Shown here in pieces: positions 1 through 6,508 of a stretch of 17,991 nt of DNA. The notes under the pieces are model-generated. The model saw only the letters and a list, made by a program, of their open reading frames with translations, was not told the origin of the DNA and ran no database searches. Position 1 is the stretch's first letter. Every line of letters begins with the position of its first letter. Where the stretch lies: the NCBI GenBank assembly GCA_003551785.1, contig PUNP01000726.1:1-17991 (forward strand), read 5' to 3'. Source of the stretch: Candidatus Brocadiaceae bacterium (GTDB lineage: Bacteria > Planctomycetota > Brocadiia > SM23-32). A program made the translations under genes and the position numbers.

Positions 1-1099
1 CCGGACGTTCCACGAGATTTCCCTCAGTCGAAAGGCTTTTCCAGATGTCCTCAGGTATCAGTGCCGCATAAACCTGAGAATGTCCGGTTCGACCGGAATT
101 GAAGATTACATACTTATTATCAGCAGTGAGGTAAAGATGTGTGTGGCCGAGCTGGCCCTCACCCCTGAATATGGTTTCTGAATTAAAAATACGTCTGTAT
201 TTTTGTCCTGACATCGTGCCAATATAGACGGGAGTTCCGGGTTCGTGATAACCATCGGCTATCCAATAGTTTCCGCAGTATGATGCCGATATATGACCGA
301 AGTAAGTATGATTGCGGCATACTTGATGAGGTTTCGCCTTATCCGGTTCGGCTATCCAGACATTGCCCCAGGTGCTTTCATCCATCATTACAGTAAGAAT
401 AACCTTGTTGCTATTGCTCACCCAGCACTGATGCCCGCTGCATCTCAGGGTATTGGGATAGCTGACAGGCAGCCATTGCATATCCGTACTGTAGCCGGAG
501 ACGTCAATCAACCCCAGTTTAATATCACGCGGGTCATCGTAATGATAATTGACCTGAAGCATAAGATAATGGTCGCCTATATGCGTATTTTCCAGACAAA
601 ACTGTTCGTGGGTAAAAGTGCAATTTTCTTTTTCCAGTAAAATCGAATATTGCCCCGTTTCAAGGTCAAAAAGATGCACCCTGGCTTTTCTCTTTGATTT
701 TACATTTTCCGCAACAGCGTAAAATCTCCCGTCACAAGAAACAGTACCGTGACTTAAAGATAGGTTTTCGGGGGCTTTTAGCTTGTAGCTTTCCTGCTGC
801 GATCTGTTAAAATCCACTTTATAAAGATAAGTATCCTTCCCTTCATTTTTGCGGTAATAGAAAAAATCACTCCAGGCATGCCAGGCGGGTTTTGCTTTCT
901 CAGCAGCCTGCTGCACCTCACCATTTTCAAGATTGACAAGGTAAAGATTAGATGACTGCCTACCCATCACCAAAATTCGCGTTGCTGCGGGGTTGGTGAG
1001 TGGCTGTTCACCATAAACATCATGAATATCTTCATCAAAATCAGTTAATTGAAAAACATCAACGTTAGTTTCAGGATCAGTCTCAATATATTTCATCAT
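1..1099 (-). CDS. Oligogalacturonate-lyase-like (PL22-type) beta-propeller protein, C-terminus outside window
   Basis: The minus-strand frame is open from an ATG at 1099 (a second ATG follows at 1096) to the window edge, giving 366 residues without a stop. The sequence shows repeated beta-propeller blades with patterns such as NLYLVNLENGE (51-61), VHLFDLETGQY (141-151) and YVIFNSGRTGHSQVY (330-344). Q316, H319 and H321 form a Q-x-x-H-x-H pattern. From memory, this matches the metal-binding Gln/His/His set of PL22 oligogalacturonate lyases; H223 (in GHQCW) and H269 are candidates for the remaining active-site histidines. PL22 enzymes cleave unsaturated digalacturonate by beta-elimination during pectin breakdown. 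I see no signal peptide, which fits the usual cytoplasmic location. The frame is open for 22 codons upstream of 1099 but has no ATG or GTG there and runs into the pseudogene. A weak GATGG lies about 8 bases before the start. A TolB-like propeller without lyase activity is the main alternative. Confidence 0.72.
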   Translation of the reverse strand, partial: MMKYIETDPETNVDVFQLTDFDEDIHDVYGEQPLTNPAATRILVMGRQSSNLYLVNLENGEVQQAAEKAKPAWHAWSDFFYYRKNEGKDTYLYKVDFNRSQQESYKLKAPENLSLSHGTVSCDGRFYAVAENVKSKRKARVHLFDLETGQYSILLEKENCTFTHEQFCLENTHIGDHYLMLQVNYHYDDPRDIKLGLIDVSGYSTDMQWLPVSYPNTLRCSGHQCWVSNSNKVILTVMMDESTWGNVWIAEPDKAKPHQVCRNHTYFGHISASYCGNYWIADGYHEPGTPVYIGTMSGQKYRRIFNSETIFRGEGQLGHTHLYLTADNKYVIFNSGRTGHSQVYAALIPEDIWKSLSTEGNLVERP

Positions 1100-1122
1100 A
1101 ATCGGGTTCCATCGCAAATATG

Positions 1123-1463
1123 TTAGAGTGGGAAATTTGTGAATCTGTTTGTAAATACCAATGGGTCACGTTTACAGTAAGTCATACCCCTTATTTTTAT
1201 CTGTTCAAGCGCTTCTTCGGCAGTTCCGTGCAGCGTGCAGTTTGAACTCGAAAATATATATGCTGTTTTCGGTTGTAATTATGATATCTTTACGGCCGAT
1301 GTTGGTGCTGAGCAGCAATGATTTTCCAAACCGGCGCGGACGTGATAGGAAATACAGATTATAATATTTCCTGACCAAATCATGTATTAAGTTTTGTCAA
1401 CATACACATAATCACCGGCAATAAAGTCGTAAAATTGAAAATGCTGGTCGTCAGGCTTTTCAT
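1123..1463 (-). pseudogene. Decayed AAA-ATPase-like / PD-(D/E)XK nuclease family gene, internally deleted and frameshifted
   Basis: Three minus-strand frames together spell a condensed member of the AAA-ATPase-like plus PDDEXK_9 family (the DUF1703-type genes). The ATG at 1463 gives MKSLTTSIFNF. A shift near 1430 continues as FIAGDYVYVDKT to 1390. Another shift at 1390 continues as LIHDLVRKYYNL and YFLSRPRRFGKSLLLST, the family's Walker-A-like region, to about 1304. The next residues, GRKDIIITTENSIYIFEFKL, are the C-terminal nuclease D...E-x-K region, which normally lies several hundred residues later. About 400 codons are therefore missing at a junction near 1298-1306. A 7-bp tandem duplication at 1227-1240 shifts the frame once more, to HGTAEEALEQIKIRG, and the remnant ends at a TAA (1123-1125). 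The last residues before that stop no longer resemble the family. The start lies one base after the secDF stop. The gene cannot encode a working protein. The family identification is by pattern recognition and I am fairly sure of it. Confidence 0.85.
1227..1240. repeat. 7-bp tandem duplication causing a frameshift
   Basis: CGTGCAG occurs twice back to back on the plus strand. Read on the minus strand, removing one copy restores ...FEFKL-HGTAEEALEQIK..., the expected continuous family sequence, so the duplication is very likely the lesion that shifted this frame. Replication slippage is the likely cause. Confidence 0.85.
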
Positions 1464-1464
1464 T

Positions 1465-4400
1465 TTATGCGGTCAGCCTGGCAAATATTTTAAATGGCGC
1501 TTTAATCGGGAAAAACAGGATTTTGAAAAACGTCTTCGAGCCCAGCGTTATAGGAGCCCAATCCAAAAGTATAGGGCTGGCGATAAAGATACTCGAGTAT
1601 GTCCCGACTGCCACTCCGATGATAAGAGTAAAGGCCAGGCCCTGTAAGGCGACGCCGCCGAATATGTAGAGGATTAACACCACAGTCAGTGTAGTGAACG
1701 AGGTCAGTACCGTTCTGCTGAGCGTCTGGTTGATGCTGAGGTCAATGATGTCGGCGCTCAGCATCTTTTTACCCTGCTGAACGGTATTTTCCCTAATACG
1801 GTCGAAGACGACGATCGTGTCATTCAGGCTGTAGCCGATGATAGTGAGGAAGGCTGCCAGCATGGGGAGGTTGATTTTTACGTCGCCAAAGATACCTGTC
1901 ATGTCGGCTAATGCAATGATACCCGCGGTTATCGCCACATCATGCAGCAGGGCAATCACGGCGGCCACTCCGAATTTTACGGCGTGGAACCTGATCCCGA
2001 CATAGATAACGATGATGATTGATGCGCAGATGATCGCCAGCAGGGCACGCCCCTGCATTTCTCCGGCAACGACCGAACCGATACTCGTCGTCTGGCTGAC
2101 CGGGCTGGCGTCGGAGAAGGAGGAGACGGCGGCGTTCATCATTGCTTCGGCCCGATCTTCAGGTAAGGACAATTCTATTTGCGTCGTTGAAGCACCTTGA
2201 GGCAATTGCGTTACCATGAAACGGCCAGGTTCAATTCCGGCCTCGCGCAGCCTGTGGTCGATAACCTCCTCGTTCACGGCTTCCCCAAATTCCAAAAAGG
2301 CGATTTTATAGCCCGGCTGCTGTGAATCTTCAAGAGTTCCGGTGGCCTGGACGCCGCCCGTAACACCCAGACCGGCGAAAATCGCTTCGATATTCTCCCG
2401 TACGGTGTCTTCACTCAGTTGCAGAACATATTGGTCGGTCTCATATCCTTGGGAAATTAAAGCTATATTGTCACTTATATTGCGCTGATCGGCGCGCATC
2501 AGTACCCTGGCCCGGCTCACCGGATCTTCCAACTCTGAAGATACCGTTTTGTTATCGATATTGACATTCAGGAAATCGGCGGTACCACTGACGATTTTTT
2601 CCAGTTCTTCACGGCTGCCGATAACCATGAACTCCTTTGCAATATCATCCTGTTCGGTTACTACCACATCAATATCTATTCCGAGTTCTTGCAGGCCTGA
2701 TTTTAAAACCCGACGGTCCAGGGGAATACTTGCTGAAACGGAACGCTGGTAGCGGCCCTCTTCGGTTTCCGATATTTCCTCATCGGGTTCAATGTTTGCT
2801 TCTATTAACTCGGCACCTAACCGGTCAAAAACCCAGAGAAGGTCCATGACGATTTCATCTAATTCTCTGAACCCGGTGTCTTTGATTTGAATGGCATAAT
2901 TGGAGATTGAGGGATCACCTGCGGGGACAACCGATTCGATCTCTCCCAGTTCATGTAGATTTTCCTCTTCATCGGCTAAAACGCGTCGCAGTGCAACTTC
3001 GTCCACTTCACGTAAAAGACTCAGATTGATGCTGCGTCCGTCACGCCCGACGCTAATGCCGTCTTCATCGATAAGTCCGGCGTCTTTGAGTTTTGATTCT
3101 ATTCCCGGCACGACGTGCTGCTGTACTCTTTCGGCGCCGACGCCCGGAATCCTGACCCTGAAAGCGGTCGCTTCTCCTCTTTCCGCCCGCACGCCCTGAA
3201 CATGCGGTGCGGTATAACCACCGTCAATCAGTTTTTCTCTGATAGTATCGACGGGCACCGGTTCAGCAAAATCCAGATGGACTAAGGTCCCGCCCGTAAA
3301 ATCAACATCCATCATATCTGTTCCCCTCAGTGCGAAGACGGCAAGACCTACGATTAAGACTCCGAGCGAGGTGATGTATCCGGCACGGCGGTATTTTGAA
3401 TAAGAGAATACCGGCTGCCCAATAAATGCGGCCATTTTGAAGCTTTTCATCCAGCCGCGCGAAATAAGCGTCTCGAAGACCAGTCGCGTTACATATAACG
3501 AGGTGAAGAGACTCAGGATGATCCCGACGGAAAGGGTTATAGCAAATCCGCGCACCGGCCCTGTTCCGATCATGTACAGAATAGCCGCGGTCAGCAGCGT
3601 CGTGATATTGGCATCCATAATAGTCGAGTAAGCCTTGTCATACCCGTTACGCAGGGCGACATGGATGCTTTTTCCGGCTTTTACCTCCTCGCGTATCCGC
3701 TCGAATATCAGCACGTTGGCATCGACGGCCATACCGACGGTCAGCAGGATACCGGCCAGTCCGGGGAGGGTCAGTGCCGCGCCCAAAAGTCCCAGCACGC
3801 CGGCTAAGAATATGAGGTTGAGCAGCAGGGCGGCGTCGGCAACCAGTCCGCAGAGCAGGTAATATCCGGCCATGAAGAGTATAACGAGCATCCCGGCCAC
3901 TAATATCGCACGCAACCCGCGGCGGATGCTGTCCTGACCGAGCTGGGGGCCGACGGTCGTTTCCTGGAGTATGTCCAGGTCCATCGGCAGGCTGCCGGCC
4001 TGTAATACAGCAATAAGGCTGTCGACTTCCTCCTGAGTGAAATTACCGGTTATTTGCCCGCGTTCGGAGATAGTTGTTTGGATGACGGGAGCGCTTTGGA
4101 GAACACCGTCGAGGACTGCGCCCAGGAGCATGCCCTGATTTCTCGAAGTAATTCTTGCGAACTGTCTTCCACCTTCAGGTGTAAACCGGAATCCGACGGC
4201 GGGCTGTCCTCGTTCATCGCGGGTAACGCTCACGCTTTGCAGGTATTCTCCGGTTATTTCCGGCTCACCGGCCCTTATAAGGTAAAACTGGTTTTCGGGG
4301 TCGTCATCAACATACATTTTCATGTAGTTGTCTTCGATCCGTCCTTCCTCAGCGGCTTCATATTCACTCTGGTATTCATGGGGGGGCAGTCCGATGCGGA

Positions 4401-4959
4401 ATTCCAGACGGCCCATGCGCGTAATTCTGTCTTTCAAGGCCGCAACTTCCGCCTGAGTAGCTTCAGGTACCTGGATAAGTATGCGGTTTTCCCCTGCGGG
4501 CTGAATGACGTATTCCTTAACGTTCTGCGGATCAATCCGGCGGCGCAGGATATCGATTATTCGTCCTACATCGACCTGTACGTCACGGTCTTCGGGCGGT
4601 ATGAGTTCATAGACCAGTTCGGTGCCGCCGGCTACATCCAGGCCGCGTTTGATACGTCCCTCCACGAATTCGGTGCGTTCCTTGACGACGCTGCCGTCAT
4701 CTCGCCTCTCAATAACCCGCATGTCCTCAGCGCGTTCACCTAAAGCAAAAGGGAGACGGCGTTCTCTGATTACTTCAGAGTCCACAACGTAGGTTTCGCC
4801 GATATTGACTCCCTGTTTACGAGCTTCCTCAGCGGTTTCTGCCGTCTGTTCTACGATTCTTTCTTCTCTTACGGCCACTCTGACTGGAGGGTAGGCGGCG
4901 TATAAGGCGAAAAGTAAAAGACCTATAACTAAAATCCATCTTCCTGTGCGCGTAGACAT
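1465..4959 (-). CDS. secDF: Fused protein-export membrane protein SecDF with enlarged SecF periplasmic region
   Basis: The product is an inner-membrane subunit that works with SecYEG and uses the proton gradient to pull proteins through in late translocation. Counting from the ATG at 4959 (1164 residues): a first membrane segment at about 8-24; the SecD motif GLDVAGG at 106-112; SecD P1 with the GAVLDG region near 280; a membrane bundle from about 350 to 500 containing GMAVDANVLIFERIREE (409-425); then the SecF half with a membrane segment near 527-545, DFTGG (553-557), and a bundle from about 970 onward containing GYSLNDTIVVFDRIREN (1042-1058). Both halves keep the conserved acidic residue in their signature helix. 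The distance from DFTGG to SIGSVVAGEM (from 959) is about 400 residues, against roughly 90 in ordinary SecF, so the SecF periplasmic region carries some 300 extra residues. An open frame reaches a TTG at 4968, but the ATG at 4959 has AAGGAG nine bases upstream and is preferred. No yajC lies upstream in this window. Confidence 0.96.
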   Translation of the reverse strand: MSTRTGRWILVIGLLLFALYAAYPPVRVAVREERIVEQTAETAEEARKQGVNIGETYVVDSEVIRERRLPFALGERAEDMRVIERRDDGSVVKERTEFVEGRIKRGLDVAGGTELVYELIPPEDRDVQVDVGRIIDILRRRIDPQNVKEYVIQPAGENRILIQVPEATQAEVAALKDRITRMGRLEFRIGLPPHEYQSEYEAAEEGRIEDNYMKMYVDDDPENQFYLIRAGEPEITGEYLQSVSVTRDERGQPAVGFRFTPEGGRQFARITSRNQGMLLGAVLDGVLQSAPVIQTTISERGQITGNFTQEEVDSLIAVLQAGSLPMDLDILQETTVGPQLGQDSIRRGLRAILVAGMLVILFMAGYYLLCGLVADAALLLNLIFLAGVLGLLGAALTLPGLAGILLTVGMAVDANVLIFERIREEVKAGKSIHVALRNGYDKAYSTIMDANITTLLTAAILYMIGTGPVRGFAITLSVGIILSLFTSLYVTRLVFETLISRGWMKSFKMAAFIGQPVFSYSKYRRAGYITSLGVLIVGLAVFALRGTDMMDVDFTGGTLVHLDFAEPVPVDTIREKLIDGGYTAPHVQGVRAERGEATAFRVRIPGVGAERVQQHVVPGIESKLKDAGLIDEDGISVGRDGRSINLSLLREVDEVALRRVLADEEENLHELGEIESVVPAGDPSISNYAIQIKDTGFRELDEIVMDLLWVFDRLGAELIEANIEPDEEISETEEGRYQRSVSASIPLDRRVLKSGLQELGIDIDVVVTEQDDIAKEFMVIGSREELEKIVSGTADFLNVNIDNKTVSSELEDPVSRARVLMRADQRNISDNIALISQGYETDQYVLQLSEDTVRENIEAIFAGLGVTGGVQATGTLEDSQQPGYKIAFLEFGEAVNEEVIDHRLREAGIEPGRFMVTQLPQGASTTQIELSLPEDRAEAMMNAAVSSFSDASPVSQTTSIGSVVAGEMQGRALLAIICASIIIVIYVGIRFHAVKFGVAAVIALLHDVAITAGIIALADMTGIFGDVKINLPMLAAFLTIIGYSLNDTIVVFDRIRENTVQQGKKMLSADIIDLSINQTLSRTVLTSFTTLTVVLILYIFGGVALQGLAFTLIIGVAVGTYSSIFIASPILLDWAPITLGSKTFFKILFFPIKAPFKIFARLTA

Positions 4960-4968
4960 AATGAACAA

Positions 4969-4974
4969 CTCCTT
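4969..4974 (-). promoter_or_regulatory. Ribosome binding site of secDF
   Basis: The minus strand reads AAGGAG here, nine bases before the ATG at 4959. It decides the start in favour of this ATG over the in-frame TTG at 4968, which it almost touches. Confidence 0.8.
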
Positions 4975-5341
4975 TTTTTTAACTCTTAATTATGATAGTG
5001 ACTACAATGTTAACTGATTCTTCCGCTGTAAAAACTCCTGCAAAAATCTGTATTTAGTGAACCGTGTTCTACAGGTCGGTGATTTGCATATATGCTGACT
5101 TAATTAAATGAGGACACATACCGCTAAAAACGGCATTTGCAGTGGGGGCTGCCTATAATGAAATCTTTAAAAGTTGCAGGAATTACAATATTATATAATA
5201 ACAACTGCACCTTTAAAGGTCAAATAAACGAACGGAAAGAGTGCTTGTTTTAGGCCGTTTTATTCTGCTGCGTTGGCATTTACGTGTCGGTAAGGAGTAA
5301 CAAAAGGATAGAGGAACGGCTCAGTTAGACAGTCATCAAAT
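4975..5341. other. Gene-free stretch upstream of secDF
   Basis: No convincing coding frame is visible on either strand. It holds a perfect 12-bp palindrome, ACCTTTAAAGGT (5209-5220). It must also contain the secDF promoter on the minus strand, but I cannot point to a clear -35/-10 pair. A TATAAT on the plus strand near 5153 lacks a matching -35 box at normal spacing and no gene follows it. Confidence 0.5.
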
Positions 5342-5362
5342 CCACTGGGGCAAGCCCGGTGG
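5342..5362. terminator. Imperfect hairpin next to the truncated transposase
   Basis: CCACTGGG pairs with CCCGGTGG (eight pairs, one of them G-T) around a five-base loop, GCAAG. It starts eight bases beyond the stop of the transposase remnant. On the plus strand it is followed by TGGTTTTATC, a short T run. It could be a weak terminator, or a REP-like or element-end palindrome. There is no plus-strand gene upstream for it to terminate. Confidence 0.35.
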
Positions 5363-5370
5363 TGGTTTTA

Positions 5371-5790
5371 TCATCTCGTGCAGATTTTTTTAATCCATCT
5401 TTTAAGTTCTCTGTCGTATCGCCAACCCTTTTTCTCCAATATTCTGGACATATGTTTTGTGCTGTATTTGATCCCGAAAAGATTCTCAAAGACAGAAACC
5501 ATGCGCTGCAAGGTCCATTTGCCGTCTGTATATCCGAATTCCTTCGAGCTGTATTCCAGAGCATGTTCAAACACAACCCAGCGCGTATTATCGGATTTAG
5601 CGGAGCATCCTCTTCGTCCAATATTTTGCAATCCGTCTTCCCCGTTTTCTTTCCACAAAATATGCCACCGATGGGCTGTTTGTCTCGACACCCCGAATCT
5701 TCGCGCTACATCCGACTGGCTGTAGTCATACTTGAACATTTTATGTACTGCCGCGGCCATATCTGCTGTTTCCTTTCTGTTCCCATCCAT
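5371..5790 (-). pseudogene. Truncated IS630-like transposase, winged helix-turn-helix part only
   Basis: The frame gives 139 residues from the ATG at 5790. An internal ATG at 5760 (129 residues) has AAAGGAA about nine bases upstream and is the better-supported start. The N-terminal part contains the helix-turn-helix SQSDVARRFGVSRQTAHRW, followed by WKENGEDGLQN. The C-terminal part, with WTLQRMVSVFENLFGIKYS and SRILEKKGW, matches the second winged-helix domain (HTH_33-like) of IS630-family transposases. The protein stops just after this at ...RWIKKICTR. The DDE catalytic domain, normally about 170 further residues, is absent downstream, where only about 370 bp of non-coding DNA separates it from secDF. 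It is therefore either a broken insertion sequence or the orphaned first half of a two-frame element. I found no terminal inverted repeats. A stand-alone DNA-binding protein is less likely. Confidence 0.75.
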
Positions 5791-5838
5791 GGGCTACTTA
5801 CCAGGTATAGTAAATTGCTGCAGATTGATGATCGATAA

Positions 5839-5997
5839 ACGAAATATACCAAAGATATTTTCTGTTGTAAATATTGCGCGACCCCGAAAATCAATCTCTC
5901 TGAAACAGAGCACGATGCATATGCTGAGGCCTTCATCGAGGACTTACTCTCTCTCGCGCAGCGACGAAAGTCCCTAAAAATCCTTCGATATGTGTGA
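5839..5997 (+). other. Coding-like open frame without a start codon, possible gene remnant
   Basis: Between the stop at 5836-5838 and the TGA at 5995-5997 the plus strand is open for 52 codons with no ATG, GTG or TTG start. It reads ...IFCCKYCATPKINLSE (ending near 5907) and then EHDAYAEAFIEDLLSLAQRR and KSLKILRYV. The acidic then basic amphipathic end and the C-C-x-x-C look more protein-like than random AT-rich DNA, so it may be the tail of a lost gene. I do not recognise a family. Chance is a real alternative. Confidence 0.25.
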
Positions 5998-6430
5998 AGT
6001 GAAACAGTAATGTTAATATTATAGCGTAAGTTTTAAAAAAATAAAAATGTAAATGTCACTATTTATGTCACAAAATGCAAGTTCGAAAGGATGAATCCGT
6101 TTATGTTTATTTAACCGCATGTTTAGGTTCTATTTGTTAGTAATATTGATAAATGAATTTTACCGTTAAATTGTGCTTCATATCACTGGCGTGCTAAGTA
6201 ATTACATATAGATAATATAGCTTAATATTAGTGTTTTGCCACTGTGAGTATAGTTCATTTTATTTGAGCTGATTAATTTTGTACTTGATAGTAATTGCTA
6301 AACAGGATTGTCTTTGAAAATGAGTAATGGGGGGATGGACAAGTTTCTTTTTTTGAGTACAATTTATAGTGTTATATTGCAATTAAGAGTTAAGAAATTA
6401 AAAAACATTCGATAATTCAGGGGAAAAGTA
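5998..6430. other. AT-rich leader region of the giant gene
   Basis: This stretch has no credible gene and is far richer in A and T than the coding DNA on both sides. It should contain the promoter of the giant gene. I see TATAGT near 6251 and again near 6366, but neither has a convincing -35 box at 16-18 bases, so I make no promoter call. ATGTCAC occurs twice within about 20 bases near 6053-6071. Confidence 0.5.
6419..6424 (+). promoter_or_regulatory. Ribosome binding site of the giant gene
   Basis: AGGGGA lies six bases before the ATG at 6431. Together with the signal peptide that follows immediately, it fixes this start. Confidence 0.75.
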
Positions 6431-6508
6431 ATGTCTGAGATAAAAAAAACATTTATAGTTTCGGTAATTTTTGTGTTCATTGCAGGCAGTGCCTTTTCAG
6501 TCAAAGCG
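6431..6508 (+). other. Signal peptide of the giant protein
   Basis: Residues 1-26 have a basic n-region (KK at 5-6), a hydrophobic core (FIVSVIFVFIAGSAF, 8-22) and a V-K-A site that would be cut before D27. This predicts Sec export and signal peptidase I cleavage. There is no lipobox cysteine. Confidence 0.9.

Noticed and set aside
293..640. A 115-codon plus-strand open frame
   Set aside because: Antisense to the lyase-like beta-propeller frame, which has recognisable blades and a conserved Q-x-x-H-x-H pattern.
1161..1364. A 67-codon plus-strand open frame
   Set aside because: Its reverse strand spells the AAA/nuclease family motifs, so this frame is a shadow of the pseudogene.
4054..4743. 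A 229-codon plus-strand open frame
   Set aside because: It lies wholly opposite the SecD half of secDF, whose protein sequence and motifs are unmistakable; the plus frame shows no recognisable pattern or ribosome binding site.
4966..4968. TTG as a secDF start
   Set aside because: It begins directly next to the AAGGAG, leaving no spacer. The ATG at 4959 has a nine-base spacer and starts the usual short basic N-terminus.
5149..5160. TATAAT as a plus-strand promoter
   Set aside because: No -35 box lies 16-18 bases upstream, and no plus-strand gene follows within reach.
5359..5838. A 159-codon plus-strand open frame
   Set aside because: It overlaps the transposase remnant on the opposite strand, which has clear helix-turn-helix motifs; this frame has none.
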